Positions 21,331 to 32,737 are shown, counted from the first letter of the stretch. The stretch: DNA of 64,000 nucleotides from Agapetus fuscipes (GCA_951799405.1 OX637362.1:7332703-7396702), one strand, 5' to 3'. A program made the numbers and translations. The notes: generated from the letters alone by a model not told the origin.

Positions 21331-21736
21331 TCTACTACAAATGCATGCTCATACATACGTAGCTCACTCATAACTAGAAGGAGCATTTTTCAGATAGCTC
21401 ACCAACCCTGGGAACATTCAAGAATCTATAATACTACATAATAATCCTGCAGGTCGCAGTATGGAAACTACTCATGTGAAATTAAAAAATGACAAAACTG
21501 AAGACAACTTTGTTAATTTAAAAACTACGCAAAACTGACTACCCCGAGTATAAAACATCCATGTAAACTCCTGTCGAGCGCGTAAATAGGAAATTGGATT
21601 AAACAGCATAATTAAAATGTCTTTTAAATATTATAATACTACTTAAAATCGACATATAATAGGTATTTTTTAAATATGTACAAAATATTGTTTATTATAT
21701 TATGTGGTGTACACACATTTACTTATTACGTCGATA
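21331..21736. other. Unassigned DNA
   Basis: Nothing recognised. Confidence 0.4.
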
Positions 21737-22012
21737 GCTCATCTAATCTAATCTAATCTAATCTAAGTTACAAATATATTTGACATTGGAGATTCACATT
21801 ACATGCATTCCCACAACCATACACGTACAAGTTTGCGCTGGCACAAGCCTCATGTGAACCTACATACAACATAAAACCAAATCTCAAATAGACATACACC
21901 CTACAACTCTTGCCGTCCTTCCCTGAAACAGGGGTGACATTGGAAAAGTGAACCATTTTTACAGCATGGGTGGTCAGCCGCATACCAACCTATATGTCAA
22001 GGAACATACACG
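21737..22012 (-). mobile_element. LINE-A 3' end
   Basis: (TAATC)n tail 21742-21763; complete block to tatgtcaaggaacatacac. Confidence 0.9.
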
Positions 22013-22028
22013 ACTAATTTCATTTTAT

Positions 22029-22310
22029 AAAGCTCAGTTGGTAGAATTCTTTGAGTTCTATGCCAAAGGACTAGGGGTTGATATCACCAAGAGAGTCAGA
22101 AATGATTTCCCAGAATACTGGCAGGATATTTCAGGAAAATTAAACCTTCTTTAAAAATAAGAACTAACCCCTCGTGAGCTGTGACACTATAGTATTAAGT
22201 GAAGTGGTTGGCTTAAAACCGGCTCCTTTATCTGTGAAAATAAATGAGTCCCACACGCCACATTATACCCCTTTGTGGACAACGCATTGTGAAGTGACAA
22301 TGTAATAAAA
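22029..22310 (+). mobile_element. SINE-B, diverged
   Basis: tRNA-like A box agctcagttggtagaattct, then agagtcagaaatgatttccc, tgaagtggttggcttaaaac, aaaataaatgagtcccacac. The 68-codon frame over it is not a gene. Confidence 0.75.
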
Positions 22311-22404
22311 ATATTTTATGATTTTTAAATTTATTTCCAAAAATTTCCAAAAAAGAAAAAAATTATGTTGTACATGGGATAAAAATTGTCATAACATGCG
22401 ATGA

Positions 22405-22615
22405 CTGATCTATAATCTAAGTTGCAAAGGTATATTGACATTGAAGAGGTATACTCAATGCACGTCCACAGGAAGACACGTGTAAGTTTGCGCTTGTACA
22501 GGCTGCATGTGCACTTACATAAAATAATAAAGCCTCACATAACATAAGCCTTGCAACTCCTACTGCCCTGGTAGCATTGGCAAACGTGAACCAAGTTTTT
22601 TACAGTGTGAGGGTC
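22405..22615 (-). mobile_element. LINE-A 3' end, partial
   Basis: atctataatctaagttgcaa to gtgaaccaagttttttacag; it has a deletion in the tttcagggaagg block and lacks the distal 30 bp. Confidence 0.8.
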
Positions 22616-22944
22616 TGATCAGTTATGTATAACCCCTGCGGCGCGTACATCACGTATATTACTCTGCGTGGTATGTCGAGATGGAATATTTGGAGCGCTC
22701 TGATACCGGGAAAGTTTTTACACCACCCGGCTGTAAAAATCCCGCCTGCTCTGGGCTCCCGCCCCCAACTATGCAGCAGGTAATGCCTGATGGATACTTC
22801 TGGCACATGCTGTAACTAATGGAGCACTTTTAGCTTAATACGATGCATACGCATATTTGTAAGTACATGAATAGCGAATACATTCACTCATAAAGAGAGG
22901 TACTCCTACCACTAATCTATGGTGGCATATTTTATGAGAATGTG
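22616..22944. other. Unassigned, GC-richer DNA
   Basis: A ~180-bp segment (22625-22800) with CpGs and a 68-codon minus frame. No domain or repeat recognised. Confidence 0.35.
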
Positions 22945-23165
22945 AACGGTCCGTAGTCTAGTGGTAAGCGCTTTGGACTCGTAAATAAAAGGTTGTGGAT
23001 TCAATCCCCAGCGGAGCTTAAAAAAATACCATTTATATTTTCAGATAAGGGTTAAAAATATCCCATACTTTTACCAAAGACCGGTCACCAAAAATTCATC
23101 CAGCCTTACAGCAACTGGGTTTTGCGTGAGAATTGGAATTTTCTACAGCAATGACCAAGAAAACA
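22945..23165 (+). mobile_element. SINE-A, 3'-truncated
   Basis: The head is well kept: ggtccgtagtctagtggtaa (A box) and ggttgtggattcaatcccca (B box), then the acaaaaaataccattt-type body to the tctacagcaatgacc region. The LINE-E-like tail is absent. Confidence 0.85.
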
Positions 23166-23215
23166 CAGTTTAATTTAATGATAAAAGAAAAACAGTTTTG
23201 TTTTCGATTACGTGA

Positions 23216-23248
23216 GTATATATATATATATATATATATATATTTTAT
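23216..23248. repeat. (TA)n microsatellite
   Basis: About 13 TA repeats next to the hammerhead-like motif. Confidence 0.9.
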
Positions 23249-23251
23249 ATA

Positions 23252-23293
23252 CCACAACCGGTTTCGCAAACATCCGTTCGCATCATCAGGTGG
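23252..23293 (-). ncRNA. Hammerhead-ribozyme-like motif, best preserved
   Basis: Minus strand, in order: CCAC (23293-23290); CTGATGA core (23289-23283); a hairpin GCGAAC-GGAT-GTTTGC pairing at all six positions; GAA(A) core (23265 down); self-complementary ACCGGT as a minimal stem III; T as the cleavage-site nucleotide; and GTGG, which pairs with the opening CCAC to form stem I. All invariant core positions of a type I hammerhead are present. Such tiny stem III forms are known to act as dimers in Penelope-like elements and retrozymes. No coding part of a parent element is visible nearby. Activity is not demonstrated. Confidence 0.7.
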
Positions 23294-23354
23294 ATAAATT
23301 AATACTAAATGGTGTAGAAACGGAATCAATCTTAGAGGGTGTCATTGTGTGAGG

Positions 23355-23385
23355 GTATGAGGGAGGGAGGGGGGGGGGGAGTGCA
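23355..23385. repeat. Poly-G low-complexity tract
   Basis: gagggaggga followed by a run of nine or more G. Confidence 0.7.
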
Positions 23386-23624
23386 GGATGGCCATGTGGC
23401 TTGTGTCATCTGGATCGTTTAGCTTCCTTGGGAATATGGTCAACAGGGGGGATGGATTGGGTACTAACATATTATTTATAAGTGTATTACATTTGTTTCA
23501 CAGTTTAATTTAATCAAATAAAAAAATGAATATTCACCATGTGAATAAATAATTAATCCTGCAACCTTTTGAAAGCTCTCCAGGGGGCTGGCACTCATTT
23601 TTTGTGAAGAATTAGAATGGTGTG

Positions 23625-23850
23625 TCCGAGTAAAAGGATCGGCCTTTCGCCAATCCCTTCAGTTAGAGGGGGGGGTTTTCTAGCTCCCAAGGAGCTGGTA
23701 TTAAAAAATACAAAAAACAATAAAGTTTGCCTGGATTTAATTTTGGATTTGAAATACACATCGAAACGGGAAATCATTTCTGACGCCCTCAGTGGGATTC
23801 GAGCCCGAGCTCTTGGCATGGAATGCTACCAACTGAGCTATCGACCGGAC
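23625..23850 (-). mobile_element. SINE-B
   Basis: The minus-strand head is intact: gtccggtcgatagctcagtt (A box), gagctcgggctcgaatccca (B box), then gaaatgatttcccgtttcga. The 3' third is lost at 23625. Confidence 0.9.
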
Positions 23851-25010
23851 ATCGTAACAATATTGTGTATTCATTGTTATTGAGTGTAGATGTCTCTGGA
23901 GTGGATAATCACATCATGGATGTGCATCATGTAAATGCGTGTCCCCACATGCTGTATGCGCTTGGTTAGTGAATAAGAGTCTCATGAATGCGTGATCAGA
24001 TGTAAATGTGAACTAATGCGTGTGCTGTATACTATGGATGGGTGTGTGTGTGTGTGTGTGATGTGTACGTTACTTGGCGAGGTCCTGATTTGTGGAATAA
24101 TGTCAGCCCGTGTAATAATGTAGGGAAATTTGATTCCGTGTGCTTTTAGTGGCGTGGTTCTGTATACAGGATTTTTCTTTTGCATAATTAAAATACCAAT
24201 GGGTAGACAGAAAAATAAGTCCAACAGAATGTCATTTTAAAAAATCTTTTTTTGTATGAATTGGCGAAGTGAATAAATGACAGAGGAAATGGCCGGATTT
24301 TTGTAACTAATGCTGATTTTTCAGACAGAGTTTCTGCGATTTTGTAAGCTCAATAAAAGCTCTCAGGTCATTCTCCTTGGCATGGAGTTCTGACCCATGA
24401 AGCAGCTGTCCATGCCTAAACCAGTAAATCACCCTGCAGATTTCCATCAGGTTTGTTGAGCCTCACTATTGCAATGTCACCCATCGCAGTGTTTTCATGC
24501 GGCACGTGCAACTTTCTTGATATCCAATTGAAGACTGACCCACAGAGTATATAGGTACTTAGAGAAGCCACTCTATGGCTTTGAGGTAGGTACGTACTTC
24601 GAAACCCCCTTCTCCGTCTTTCTTGCTTCGCTGCCTCAACAAGTACCTATTCGGACTTTGATCTTGTATGCATGTGTGTATAAACACGCGACAGGCGGGT
24701 ACACCCACACCACTATATTCATATATTATTATCTGCCCTGATATTATTAATAAATATTATTATTATTGCTAAAGCTGTCAAAATAAAACGATTAGATTTT
24801 GCACAATATTTATTTATTCAAAAAATATTAGTCATACAATCACAAAAATATAGGTACACTGTGCAAAGAAAAAAAAAATAAAAAACACAAATGATATGGC
24901 AAAAATAAACTAAGTAGGTAGATAAACAATCAAATAGGCACCTGCCAGAGAAGATAATATTGTCAAGGACACTGGCATTCTGTATCTGTATTTCTTGCAA
25001 AAGTTTTGGA
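23851..25010. other. Unassigned DNA with a (GT)n tract
   Basis: (GT)n at 24041-24060; poly-T and (ATT) runs near 24735-24765. No ORF or known repeat elsewhere. Confidence 0.4.
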
Positions 25011-25025
25011 TCCCTGATGATTGTC

Positions 25026-25051
25026 CTGATGATGGTCTGAGGACTGGAAAT
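25026..25051 (+). ncRNA. Hammerhead-like core, weak
   Basis: CTGATGA (25026), a 4-bp hairpin GGTC-TGAG-GACT, then GGAAAT. Stem I and stem III are not evident. Confidence 0.3.
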
Positions 25052-26040
25052 GTTTATAATATGAAATCTATACACTTTACTTTCACTTCCTTCGGCTCAT
25101 CAGCCTTAAAGGATCCAGGGACTCCTGCACCACAATCCTCCAGGACTCTGCCTTGTGCTGCTTCCCTCCATGGTCCCCACAGATGGTCCCCTCACTCCCA
25201 AAATTTCGGCGTCAGCTTCGAAGTTCTCTGCCCACCGCCACCTCGTCTACGTGGTTAACACCTGAGGAAGCACCATCCAAGACAGTTCTGATGATCCTGG
25301 AGTCTTCTGCACGTGCTTCATTTCCGGCCACTGGAGTCTTCTTGATTTCATTAATCTCTACACTCTCTTCAATTGCAGTGAAAATATAACAGTTAATTTC
25401 AAATACGCTTGACGCATTGACGTTCACAGAGTTGACGTGAGTTGACGTTTGAGACGTTCGACGGCGTCTAACAGGCCGGTGCTAAGCACAGTTCAACCAT
25501 CATTAAATATATATTTATTAATCAGTTTTTTATAAAAAAAAACAGTAATTTAATAAATAATAAACAATACAAAGTTAATTAACATTTAAACTCTTTTTTT
25601 AAATGAATAACAGTAGGTAAATATAAATCATTATTTCAATTTTATTTACGCTCATTCTGATTTCAGTTAAAAAAAAACACCTCTTCTCCTTCCTCCTTAC
25701 TCCTTCCCATTGTGCCCAAGTATGTCCACACCCAAGATGGATTCCAATATGGCTACCGATATTATAAAACAAGGTTACCAGTAGCAAAATACTAGTTAAC
25801 GGGGTCTGGACTGACCAGAGAACTGCGAAGACAGAAACAACATTCGTTAGAGCCGAACAAGACTCGGCAGTTTTCGGAAATCCTTCTACGCACGCGCTTG
25901 CACGGTTAGCTCAGGCTACAAGCGCACGCAACATAGCTGACTTTTTTTAAAACCGTCACTCACTTCACTGCAATGACTTCATGTAAATTTCAAATACATT
26001 TTTTATCAATGTTATATTATACAATATCAAAACATTACAT
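25052..26040. other. Unassigned DNA
   Basis: Frames of 70-87 codons overlap at 24995-25427 without a domain. A run of gttgacg/gacgtt motifs at 25400-25460 is notable but short. Nothing else recognised. Confidence 0.35.
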
Positions 26041-26175
26041 ACATGAATTCTTGTGTGTGTTTGTGTGCATCTGCTTGTGGTCCTGTTTGGGGTACTATGT
26101 AGGTTCCTGTGTGTGTAGCTATGTGTGTTTCTATTTGTGGTCTTGTTTAGGACCCTACATGTGTGCGCAAGGTCC
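26041..26175. repeat. Diverged ~60-bp tandem duplication, GT-rich
   Basis: gcttgtggtcctgtttgggg (26073) is echoed by atttgtggtcttgtttagga (26133), each followed by a tgtgtg-rich stretch. The plus-strand frames over it are repeat-driven. Confidence 0.6.
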
Positions 26176-26417
26176 TGCTTGGGACCCTCTGTGTCCCCAT
26201 TAGGCCCTAGGGTTGCGGAGGAGCAGCGGAGCGGAGCGAAGAGCTACTCTGCATATTCATGTGCCGGACTCACAAACAACACCATCAGCTATAGCACACT
26301 CACCCTCTGTGAGGCACAGCAGAGGAAAGTATGGAAAGCTTTAGGGTCGCTGATGGATCTGTAATTTTTAAAGATGGTTCAATGTAATTTTAAGTCTAAA
26401 AGCATATTGTTCCCGTA

Positions 26418-26578
26418 TTCTGTAATATCTAGTACAGTGGTTTATGCAAAGGACTTGCGATCAGTCTTAGGTTTGATACTCGGTGGAGCGCTAACAATTT
26501 TTATCTTTCTTTCAAAATATGCTTTTCTCTGTATTGACAAAATTAATATGCCCTACCAAAGACCGGTCACCAAAAGCC
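26418..26578 (+). mobile_element. SINE-A, old, 3'-truncated
   Basis: Diverged head (tctagtacagtggtttatgc, cttaggtttgatactcggtg) and body ending ctaccaaagaccggtcacca. Confidence 0.65.
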
Positions 26579-26640
26579 AGGCGCGTGCATAGCATAGGAT
26601 ATAGGAAAATACATTTCAGAATAAATATACTCCACTTTAA

Positions 26641-26850
26641 CAATCTATAATCTTAGTTGTAAAGATATATTAACATTTAAAGCTTATATCAATTGCATGC
26701 CCACAAACAAACACGTGTAGAAAAAAATTCAAACCTCAAATGAGCATACACCCTACAACTCTTGTCGAAACAAGGGTGATATTGGCAAAGTGAACCATTT
26801 TATACAGCATGGGTGGCCAGCCACATACCAACCTATAAGTCAAGGAACAC
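26641..26850 (-). mobile_element. LINE-A 3' end with internal deletion
   Basis: aatctataatcttagttgta to ataagtcaaggaac; about 40 bp of the central part (the gcgcttac region) are missing. Confidence 0.85.
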
Positions 26851-27473
26851 AAAACAAAACTAATCACGTTTTTCTCATCTTCATAGCTTGACTGATGAAA
26901 AATCCACAAACTCATAAATATTTATGAATGCATCCGTCTTTTACGATCATCCGGGCCATTAGAATGAATTATTTACCATTAAATTACATCCCCGCAATAC
27001 GTTGATTACGTTTTTGCATAAAACAATATCGTTACACTCCAACCTAAAGTATAACTTTACGTTTTAACATAAACATAGTTTTTTTACAAATGTGTATGGA
27101 AATTTAAACGCTCACTTGCGGTGTTATTCAAGTGTCCGTAAATTATTAAGGAAGCACATTAGTAGCTCAGCGCTATGGTCAAAAGGTAGAAAATGCTTAT
27201 TTTGACAAGCTTTTTTTAATAAATTAGTTTCAGTTTTTTCATATTTTTTCAAGAATTGTTCAAATTACAAAAAGTCAGCTCCACGTGAGACTAAATTATG
27301 TACCTATGATTCGATACTTAAAAAGAAAAAAAATTGTGTCCAAAATATAGCACAACAAATGTGAAAACACTTGTTTTTACAAGTATTCTTTCTGGTCATT
27401 TTTTTCATACTGTGAAATTTAGAATTTAAATAAATAATCAATAAATATTGATTAAATTTTTTTTACATTAGGC
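26851..27473. other. Unassigned AT-rich DNA
   Basis: Nothing recognised. Confidence 0.4.
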
Positions 27474-27757
27474 TGATTTATTTGTTGAGCGCTGTTTTTG
27501 TGTGTATCACACCTCAAGAGCCCTCTGCGAGTTTGGTCGTCGTTGTAGAAAGCGCCAATTCTCAAGCAAGACCCAGTTGTTGTAAGGCTGGATGGACCTT
27601 TTGATGACCGGTCTTTGGTAAAGGTTTATGAATTTTTCAACCCAGCGAAGAGCAAATTTGAAAATATAAATGGTATATTTTTTGTGCTCCGGGATTCGAG
27701 CCCACGACCTTCCAGTTACGAGTCCGAAGTGTTACCCCCTGGACTACAGGCCGGTCA
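27474..27757 (-). mobile_element. SINE-A, full length
   Basis: On the minus strand: head gaccggcctgtagtccaggg with B box ggttcga-type gggctcgaatcccgg; body; shared LINE-E tail gagggctcttgaggtgtgat; and an AT-rich 3' end. About 284 bp. It abuts the LINE-B fragment at its 5' side. Internal RNA polymerase III promoter boxes are its only regulatory signals. Confidence 0.9.
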
Positions 27758-28245
27758 TGATGTATGGAAGTGAAGCATGGACAGTGAACGATATCGAAAT
27801 GAGTAAAGTATGTACGGTGGAAATGAAGCATTTAAGAAGCATGACAGGAAAAACTCTGAGGGATAGAGTTAGAAATGAATGGGTTAAAAAAGAATGTAAT
27901 TTGAAAGAGGATGTGAAAGTGAAAGTACAAAAGAATGTGATGAGATGGTTTGGGCATGTGGAAAGAATGAATGATGATAGACTGACAAAGTATGAATACA
28001 AATAAAGTGTGAAAGGAAAAAGAGGGAAGGGACGACCGAGAAAAGTATGGAGTGATCAGATTGAGGAGATTGTGAAAGAATGGGATATACAAAGTGAGCG
28101 TAAAAGAAGAAAATGCATGAAAAAGGTGATGGATATGAATGAATTGACAGAGGTATGCAAGGATAGGAAAAAATGGAGGCAGCTCTGCAGAGGCTCTGGC
28201 CACCTCTAGCGGAATGGCGACAGAGTTACAGTTACAGTTACAGAT
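27757..28245 (+). pseudogene. LINE-B ORF C-terminus and 3' end
   Basis: Non-LTR retrotransposon ORF end, 5'-truncated at MYGSEAWTVND. The frame reads VKVKVQKNVMRWFGHVERMN, DDRLTK, then a single in-frame stop (28003) and continues GKRGKGRPRKVWSDQIEEIV to MNELTEVCKDRKKWRQLCRG and the natural stop at about 28206. The WFGHVERM, GRPRK.W.DQI and DRKKWR blocks are a widespread C-terminal signature after the RT domain in RTE/R4-like and related LINEs; I cannot fix the clade. The 3' UTR is short, ending in (TTACAG)n at 28223-28245. The single stop suggests a fairly young insertion. Confidence 0.85.
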
Positions 28246-28736
28246 CAATAAACACGCTTGATTTTTTTCATTGCTGTCACTCTTTTATTAAAAGCATAAT
28301 GTTTTAAGAAATAAAAACGTTAATTTTAGGGTATTAGGCGTTCTTAGACGCTGATTTGTTCCCTAGGGGTGTACCTAACTGTTCTGTCAGACAGTGATCT
28401 CAGTAGATACACCTCTTCTGTTGTGCTGTGCTCCTGGTAGTGTCTGGTCTGAGCGATGACGTCACTCTCTGTACTGGGAGACCATGTTACTTACACGGCC
28501 GCGTACAGAGCCTTGTACTAGCACACTCCACAGTACAGTCCACCCTCTCAGCCGTTATGCTACCCTGATCATTTTGCTGGATGTACCTACCTAAAGCCTT
28601 GCAAATTAAATAATAACAATATTAGAAACTTAATAGAATATTGGCGTCATAGATTTATACAAGCTTTTCCCAAAAAAATAGTTTTTTCATATCGCACATC
28701 ACAGTAAGGAGGCTGTTGTTTATTTTTACAGGCGAT
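28246..28736. other. Unassigned, moderately GC-rich DNA
   Basis: No ORF. A CTCTG/CAGTA-rich patch at 28380-28560 is not recognised. Confidence 0.35.
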
Positions 28737-28985
28737 ATTCTTTGATTTATAGGTTGGTATGAGGCTGACCCCCCATGCTGTTAAAAATGGTTCACTTTGC
28801 CAATGTCACCCCTTTTTCAGGGAAGGTCGAGTTGTAGGGTTTATGTTCATTCGAGGTTCGGGTTTTAATTTTTAAGGACATATTCAGCATTTGTAAGCGC
28901 GAACTTACCTACACGTGTCTGTTAGTGGGCACGCACGAATATGATTCTTTAATGTTAGCATATCTTGACAACTTCGATTAACTAT
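28737..28985 (+). mobile_element. LINE-A 3' end
   Basis: From ttctttgatttataggttgg to tcttgacaacttcgattaac; the tail has decayed. Confidence 0.85.
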
Positions 28986-29146
28986 TATCGATTCCTGTTT
29001 ATTCATAAAAAAAAAAAAATTTAATCCAATTTAAGTCAGTTTTTTTTACAAAAAAGTCGGTTTATGCTTCATTTTTGGATTGACTAAAGAAATGAATAAG
29101 GCAGTTTGTTTTTAGTACACAGTTTGTTGTATATAGAGACCAAAAG

Positions 29147-29320
29147 ATTGGTATGAGCCTGAACACTCATACTGTAAAAATTGGTTCATTTTGCCAATGC
29201 CACCCTTTTTTCAGGAAAGGCAGCCACAGTTTCAGGGTATATGTTCATTTGAGACTTGGATTTTTATTGTGTAAGTGCACATGCCACATATTATGTAAGC
29301 GTGAACTTTAACGAATGCAG
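29147..29320 (+). mobile_element. LINE-A 3' end, partial
   Basis: From attggtatgagcctgaacac through gtgcacatgccacat to gcgtgaactt; 3' part missing. Confidence 0.75.
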
Positions 29321-29402
29321 GATTTGAAATGATATTAATAACATTTATGTTAATGTATCTTTATTTATGTTGATTTTATTTATGGATCTTTATTTTATTT
29401 CT

Positions 29403-29838
29403 GTTTATGTGAAAGAAGTATGTAAGGACCGAAAGGAAAGGCGGTTGATTTGCAACAATGGCGGCTAGGGCATTAATTCTAAGTGTAATATTAGGTTGAA
29501 TTTTAATTTTACTTTATTTTAATTTTAATTTGTAATGTGTCTCATTTTGAATTTCTGTAAATCATTTATATTTTTTTGTGCTCCTTGACTGATAGGTTGG
29601 TACGAGGCTGACCACCCGTGCTGTACAAATCGGTTCACTTTTGCCAATGCCACCCCGGTTCAGAGAACGGCGGCAGGAGTTGCAAGGTTTATGTCCATGT
29701 GAGGTTTTCTTTATTTGTATGCACACATGTAGAATGTGTAGGCGCGAACCTACATGTGCCTGTCTGTAGGCATGCATCTCATATGAGCCCTAAATGCTTA
29801 CATATCTTTGCAGCTTAGATTATATAGATAGATTTATG
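29403..29838 (+). mobile_element. LINE-A 3' end with last ORF codons, variant branch
   Basis: The ORF end reads EVCKDRKERRLICNNGG then a stop (29468); the UTR runs into ctccttgactgataggttgg and the 260-bp block with the variant aacctacatgtgcctgtctg. Tail tagattatatagatagatt. Confidence 0.85.
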
Positions 29839-29941
29839 TATAGTTACTATTAATTATGTTAATGTATCCTTCAAACTTTGAATATAGACGTCATGCCATG
29901 AAATATAATATGGAAGATTAAAATACATGCTTGTCCACAAC

Positions 29942-29993
29942 GGTTTATGAAAATTCATGAATTTTCTTATGAATTCAAACAAAAAATCATCAG
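29942..29993 (-). ncRNA. Hammerhead-like core, decayed, long stem II
   Basis: The minus strand has CTGATGA (29993-29987), an imperfect hairpin of about 35 nt built on gaattcat..atgaattttc, then TAAACCGTTGTGG, corresponding to GAAACCGGTTGTGG at 23252. The GAAA core is mutated to TAAA and stem I is not maintained. Confidence 0.4.
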
Positions 29994-30000
29994 GGTAATT

Positions 30001-30313
30001 TTGCTCTACTTCAAGATTATTGGAATTCTTCATCATATTTTGCAAATAAAAGAGTTTGCAGTGCCAGAAAGAGAAAACCAATACAAGGCTTAATAACAAT
30101 ATTATTAGGCGTTTTAGTTTCTGGTCGAATAACGCAATTTTCAAAGTAGCAAAGGGAAGTTATTGTTTAGCTGCAAAAACTGGATGGAAAAAATAATACA
30201 AAGTGTAATAATAAGGCTTTGACATCCATCCAAGCGTTCAGAGTCTCTTCGATCCGCGGCCGCTTCTCCGCGGTACCTATTGATATCACTACAGGGAGCT
30301 GTTCCAGGGCTGG
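30001..30313. other. Unassigned DNA
   Basis: Nothing recognised; a GC patch with gcggccgcttctccgcggta at 30257. Confidence 0.4.
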
Positions 30314-30459
30314 AAGTCTCATCACCACGGTAATTCTTACCTAGCGAATATCGGTAGCATTTGTATGAATACTAATCAGCTGTTCCCTTGCGGCCATCTT
30401 GTCTTCATACTAATCCGAACGATATTCGGTAGGTAGGATCTACCGTGGTGATGAGACTT
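30314..30459. mobile_element. Foldback/MITE family 2, copy 2
   Basis: Arms of about 60 bp: aagtctcatcaccacggtaa at the left and its inverse (ending gtggtgatgagactt) at the right, continuing through gaatatcg and atactaatc. 146 bp overall. The shared tip AAGTCTC links it to 7876-8063. Confidence 0.8.
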
Positions 30460-30495
30460 TCACTGGAAAAACTTCAAGGTTTCAGTGCAGTTTTG

Positions 30496-30560
30496 TCATT
30501 GTGATGGTTAGTCATGTGCTGTTATGTCATGTGTTGTTTTGTCACTGCACTGTTCTAGTC
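30496..30560. repeat. Short TCATGTG-type repeat
   Basis: gttagtcatgtgctgttatg then tcatgtgttgttttgtcac; the same motif forms the arrays at 33002 and 33535. Confidence 0.55.
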
Positions 30561-30597
30561 TGTCACCAGAACAAACAAAGATTACAACATCAGTAGG

Positions 30598-30856
30598 TGT
30601 TATAGCCGAGGGGGCCAAGTGGGCTGATCTTTCTGGCGTGTTTGGAATAAAACAAAGTTGGTTCGATCCCTGCCTGGGTCATTTGCCCATAACTTTGACC
30701 CTGGTTTAACATATGTTATTGGGTGATTATTAATTATTAATTCATTCAAATAAACAATAATTAATTATTAATTGATGATATTACTACCTGTTTCTGGCTA
30801 GGCAAAATAGGTTGGTGAATTGCATTCTTTCATTCATTCATTTAAAAAAAAAAAAC
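30598..30856 (+). mobile_element. SINE-C, full length
   Basis: tRNA-like head gttatagccgagggggccaa with B box ttggttcgatccctgcctgg, then aactttgaccctggtttaac, an AT-rich palindromic middle (attaattattaattcattc / its inverse), tgtttctggctaggcaaaat, and a poly-A end at 30843-30854. Confidence 0.85.
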
Positions 30857-32163
30857 ATTAAAATTATTGAATCTCCTGGTTTCTGTAGAATTGCGTGGTT
30901 CCTTGTTGATGGCTAATAAATACAAGATGTAATGGTTAGTCCTTGTTTACAATAGTACAAGACCCGGACAAGAAATATATTCTCTCATCTGTTAATGAAT
31001 TAAGATTTCGATTAAACGCTGTACAGAATGTAGATTGTTCTGTCTAAAAAACTAGCCTCATCTGTCGTTTATCGAAATTGAACATAAACTAATAGGCTGA
31101 GCCCCCAGGAACTTAAAAAACATGCTTGACATCCTAACAATACATCACAACAGTCTAGAATTCTAACATTCAATAGAATTGATAGATAAAAAATATTTTT
31201 TTGTACGAAAGATTTGCGCCTCTTGCGGTCAGATTTGGAAGTGATCCGGCCGAATGTGAGATTTATTTTCGCTTTCCTTTCAATGCTCCGACCTCATTCT
31301 AACCTCCAAAGGATTTGATAGATATATACCTTCTCTCAGGGTCAGTCTCCTCTCCACTGACCCACGTCCTGTATATCCATCTCATCCGGTGATGTGTCCA
31401 AGACTCGCATGCAAAAGTCATGTGAGATGCGAGTGGCAGAAGGCCCTCCCGTGAAGCTACACTTTCCCAAGTGTTTACACAAAGCAAAGGAGAGGACTGA
31501 CAGACAGAAAAGCTGTGTATGGATGAGAGACTATAGCGCCTCTTACGGTCACGTATGGAACTAATCCATCCCAATGACAAGAATAAATCTCCCACCATTT
31601 TCAATATTTCGGTAAAATTGTACTCAAAATGAGGCTGTTTTTATTTCCTAAAGAAAAAAAACAAAATTTAAGAGTCGTTATCCATTCTAAAAACTAATGA
31701 TATTTTCATGAGAATTGCCGTGTTCGGGAATAAAATTTATGGAGCTGAATTTCGAGAAAATACTTCACATCGCGCTGCCTCTCTCCGCCCCTTCAGATTA
31801 ATCCCACAGCGCAGCCCTGCGTCCTATAATACGTGATGCATTCGATGTACGTACCGTAGACCCACTCAGTATACGTCCCAGGCTGTAAGCAGCAGGCCTG
31901 GTGGTTGGTGTAAGCCTCACATATACGTATATAAGTAGTTGGTACGCTGGAATATCACGGCAAGGGCGGGAGGAGTTTTCTATTTGGGGGATTAGCGCTC
32001 GAGGTGTATTTTTAGAGTGAGAGTTTGTATGAGAGAAAAATCAATGGTCTTTACACCAACAACCGCTTTTAATAAGTACAAAAATATATATGGTATTAAA
32101 ATAAAAAATAAACTTAAAAAAATAGTTTAAAATAAAGCTATTTTTTGTTTAACGTAGTTTATT
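30857..32163. other. Unassigned DNA with a pair of direct ~55-bp repeats
   Basis: gcgcctcttgcggtcagatt (31217) is echoed by gcgcctcttacggtcacgta (31538), each followed by a diverged aatct/ttattt stretch. The 101-codon minus frame between them has no recognised domain. The rest is AT-rich with no element seen. Confidence 0.4.
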
Positions 32164-32424
32164 TAAAAAAAATAGATTTGTGAAGGGGAATGCAATTCAC
32201 CAACCTATTCTGCCTGGCCAGAAACAGGTATTAATATCATCAATTAATAATTCATTATTGTTTATTTTAATGAATTATTATTAATTAATAATTACCCAAT
32301 AACATCTGTTGAACCAGGGTCAAAGTTATGGTCAAATGACCCAGGCGGGGATCGAACCAAGGTTGTTCTATTCCAAACACGCTAGAAAGACCAGCCCACT
32401 TGGCTCCCTCGGCCATAACACCAA
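32164..32424 (-). mobile_element. SINE-C, full length
   Basis: Inverted relative to 30598: aatgcaattcaccaacctat, aataattacccaataacatc, B box ggggatcgaaccaaggttgt, and the head end ttggctccctcggccataac. Confidence 0.85.
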
Positions 32425-32514
32425 CGAATGTGGGTATTAATTCAGAACCTTAAATTATAAACGAATTTGTGTATGTATAAAAGAAAGAAAAAAAAAACAC
32501 AAACCTGGGGGTCG

Positions 32515-32710
32515 CATGTGGTGAGCGGAACCTGTTTATTTTTACAGGTAGAAGGCCCGGACTTACGCCAGATACTACTGTTGAAGTGGGGTTTTCCAGT
32601 TCACGAGGGGCTGCTTCTCATTTTTTTGTTAAGGCTGAGTACGCGTTGTCGGTATTTTATTTTGGGTTTGAAATAAATCCCGAAACGAGAAATAATTTCG
32701 TAAGACAGCA
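32515..32710 (-). mobile_element. SINE-B, partial
   Basis: aacctgtttatttttacagg, tgttgaagtggggttttcca, gaaataaatcccgaaacgag. Lost before the tRNA-like head. Confidence 0.8.
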
Positions 32711-32737
32711 TTAACTATAGAAACAATTGAAAATATT

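Noticed and set aside
31217..31595. Pair of 55-bp repeats as LTRs of a short element
   Set aside because: No TG..CA ends, no target duplication, and the spacing is only about 320 bp.
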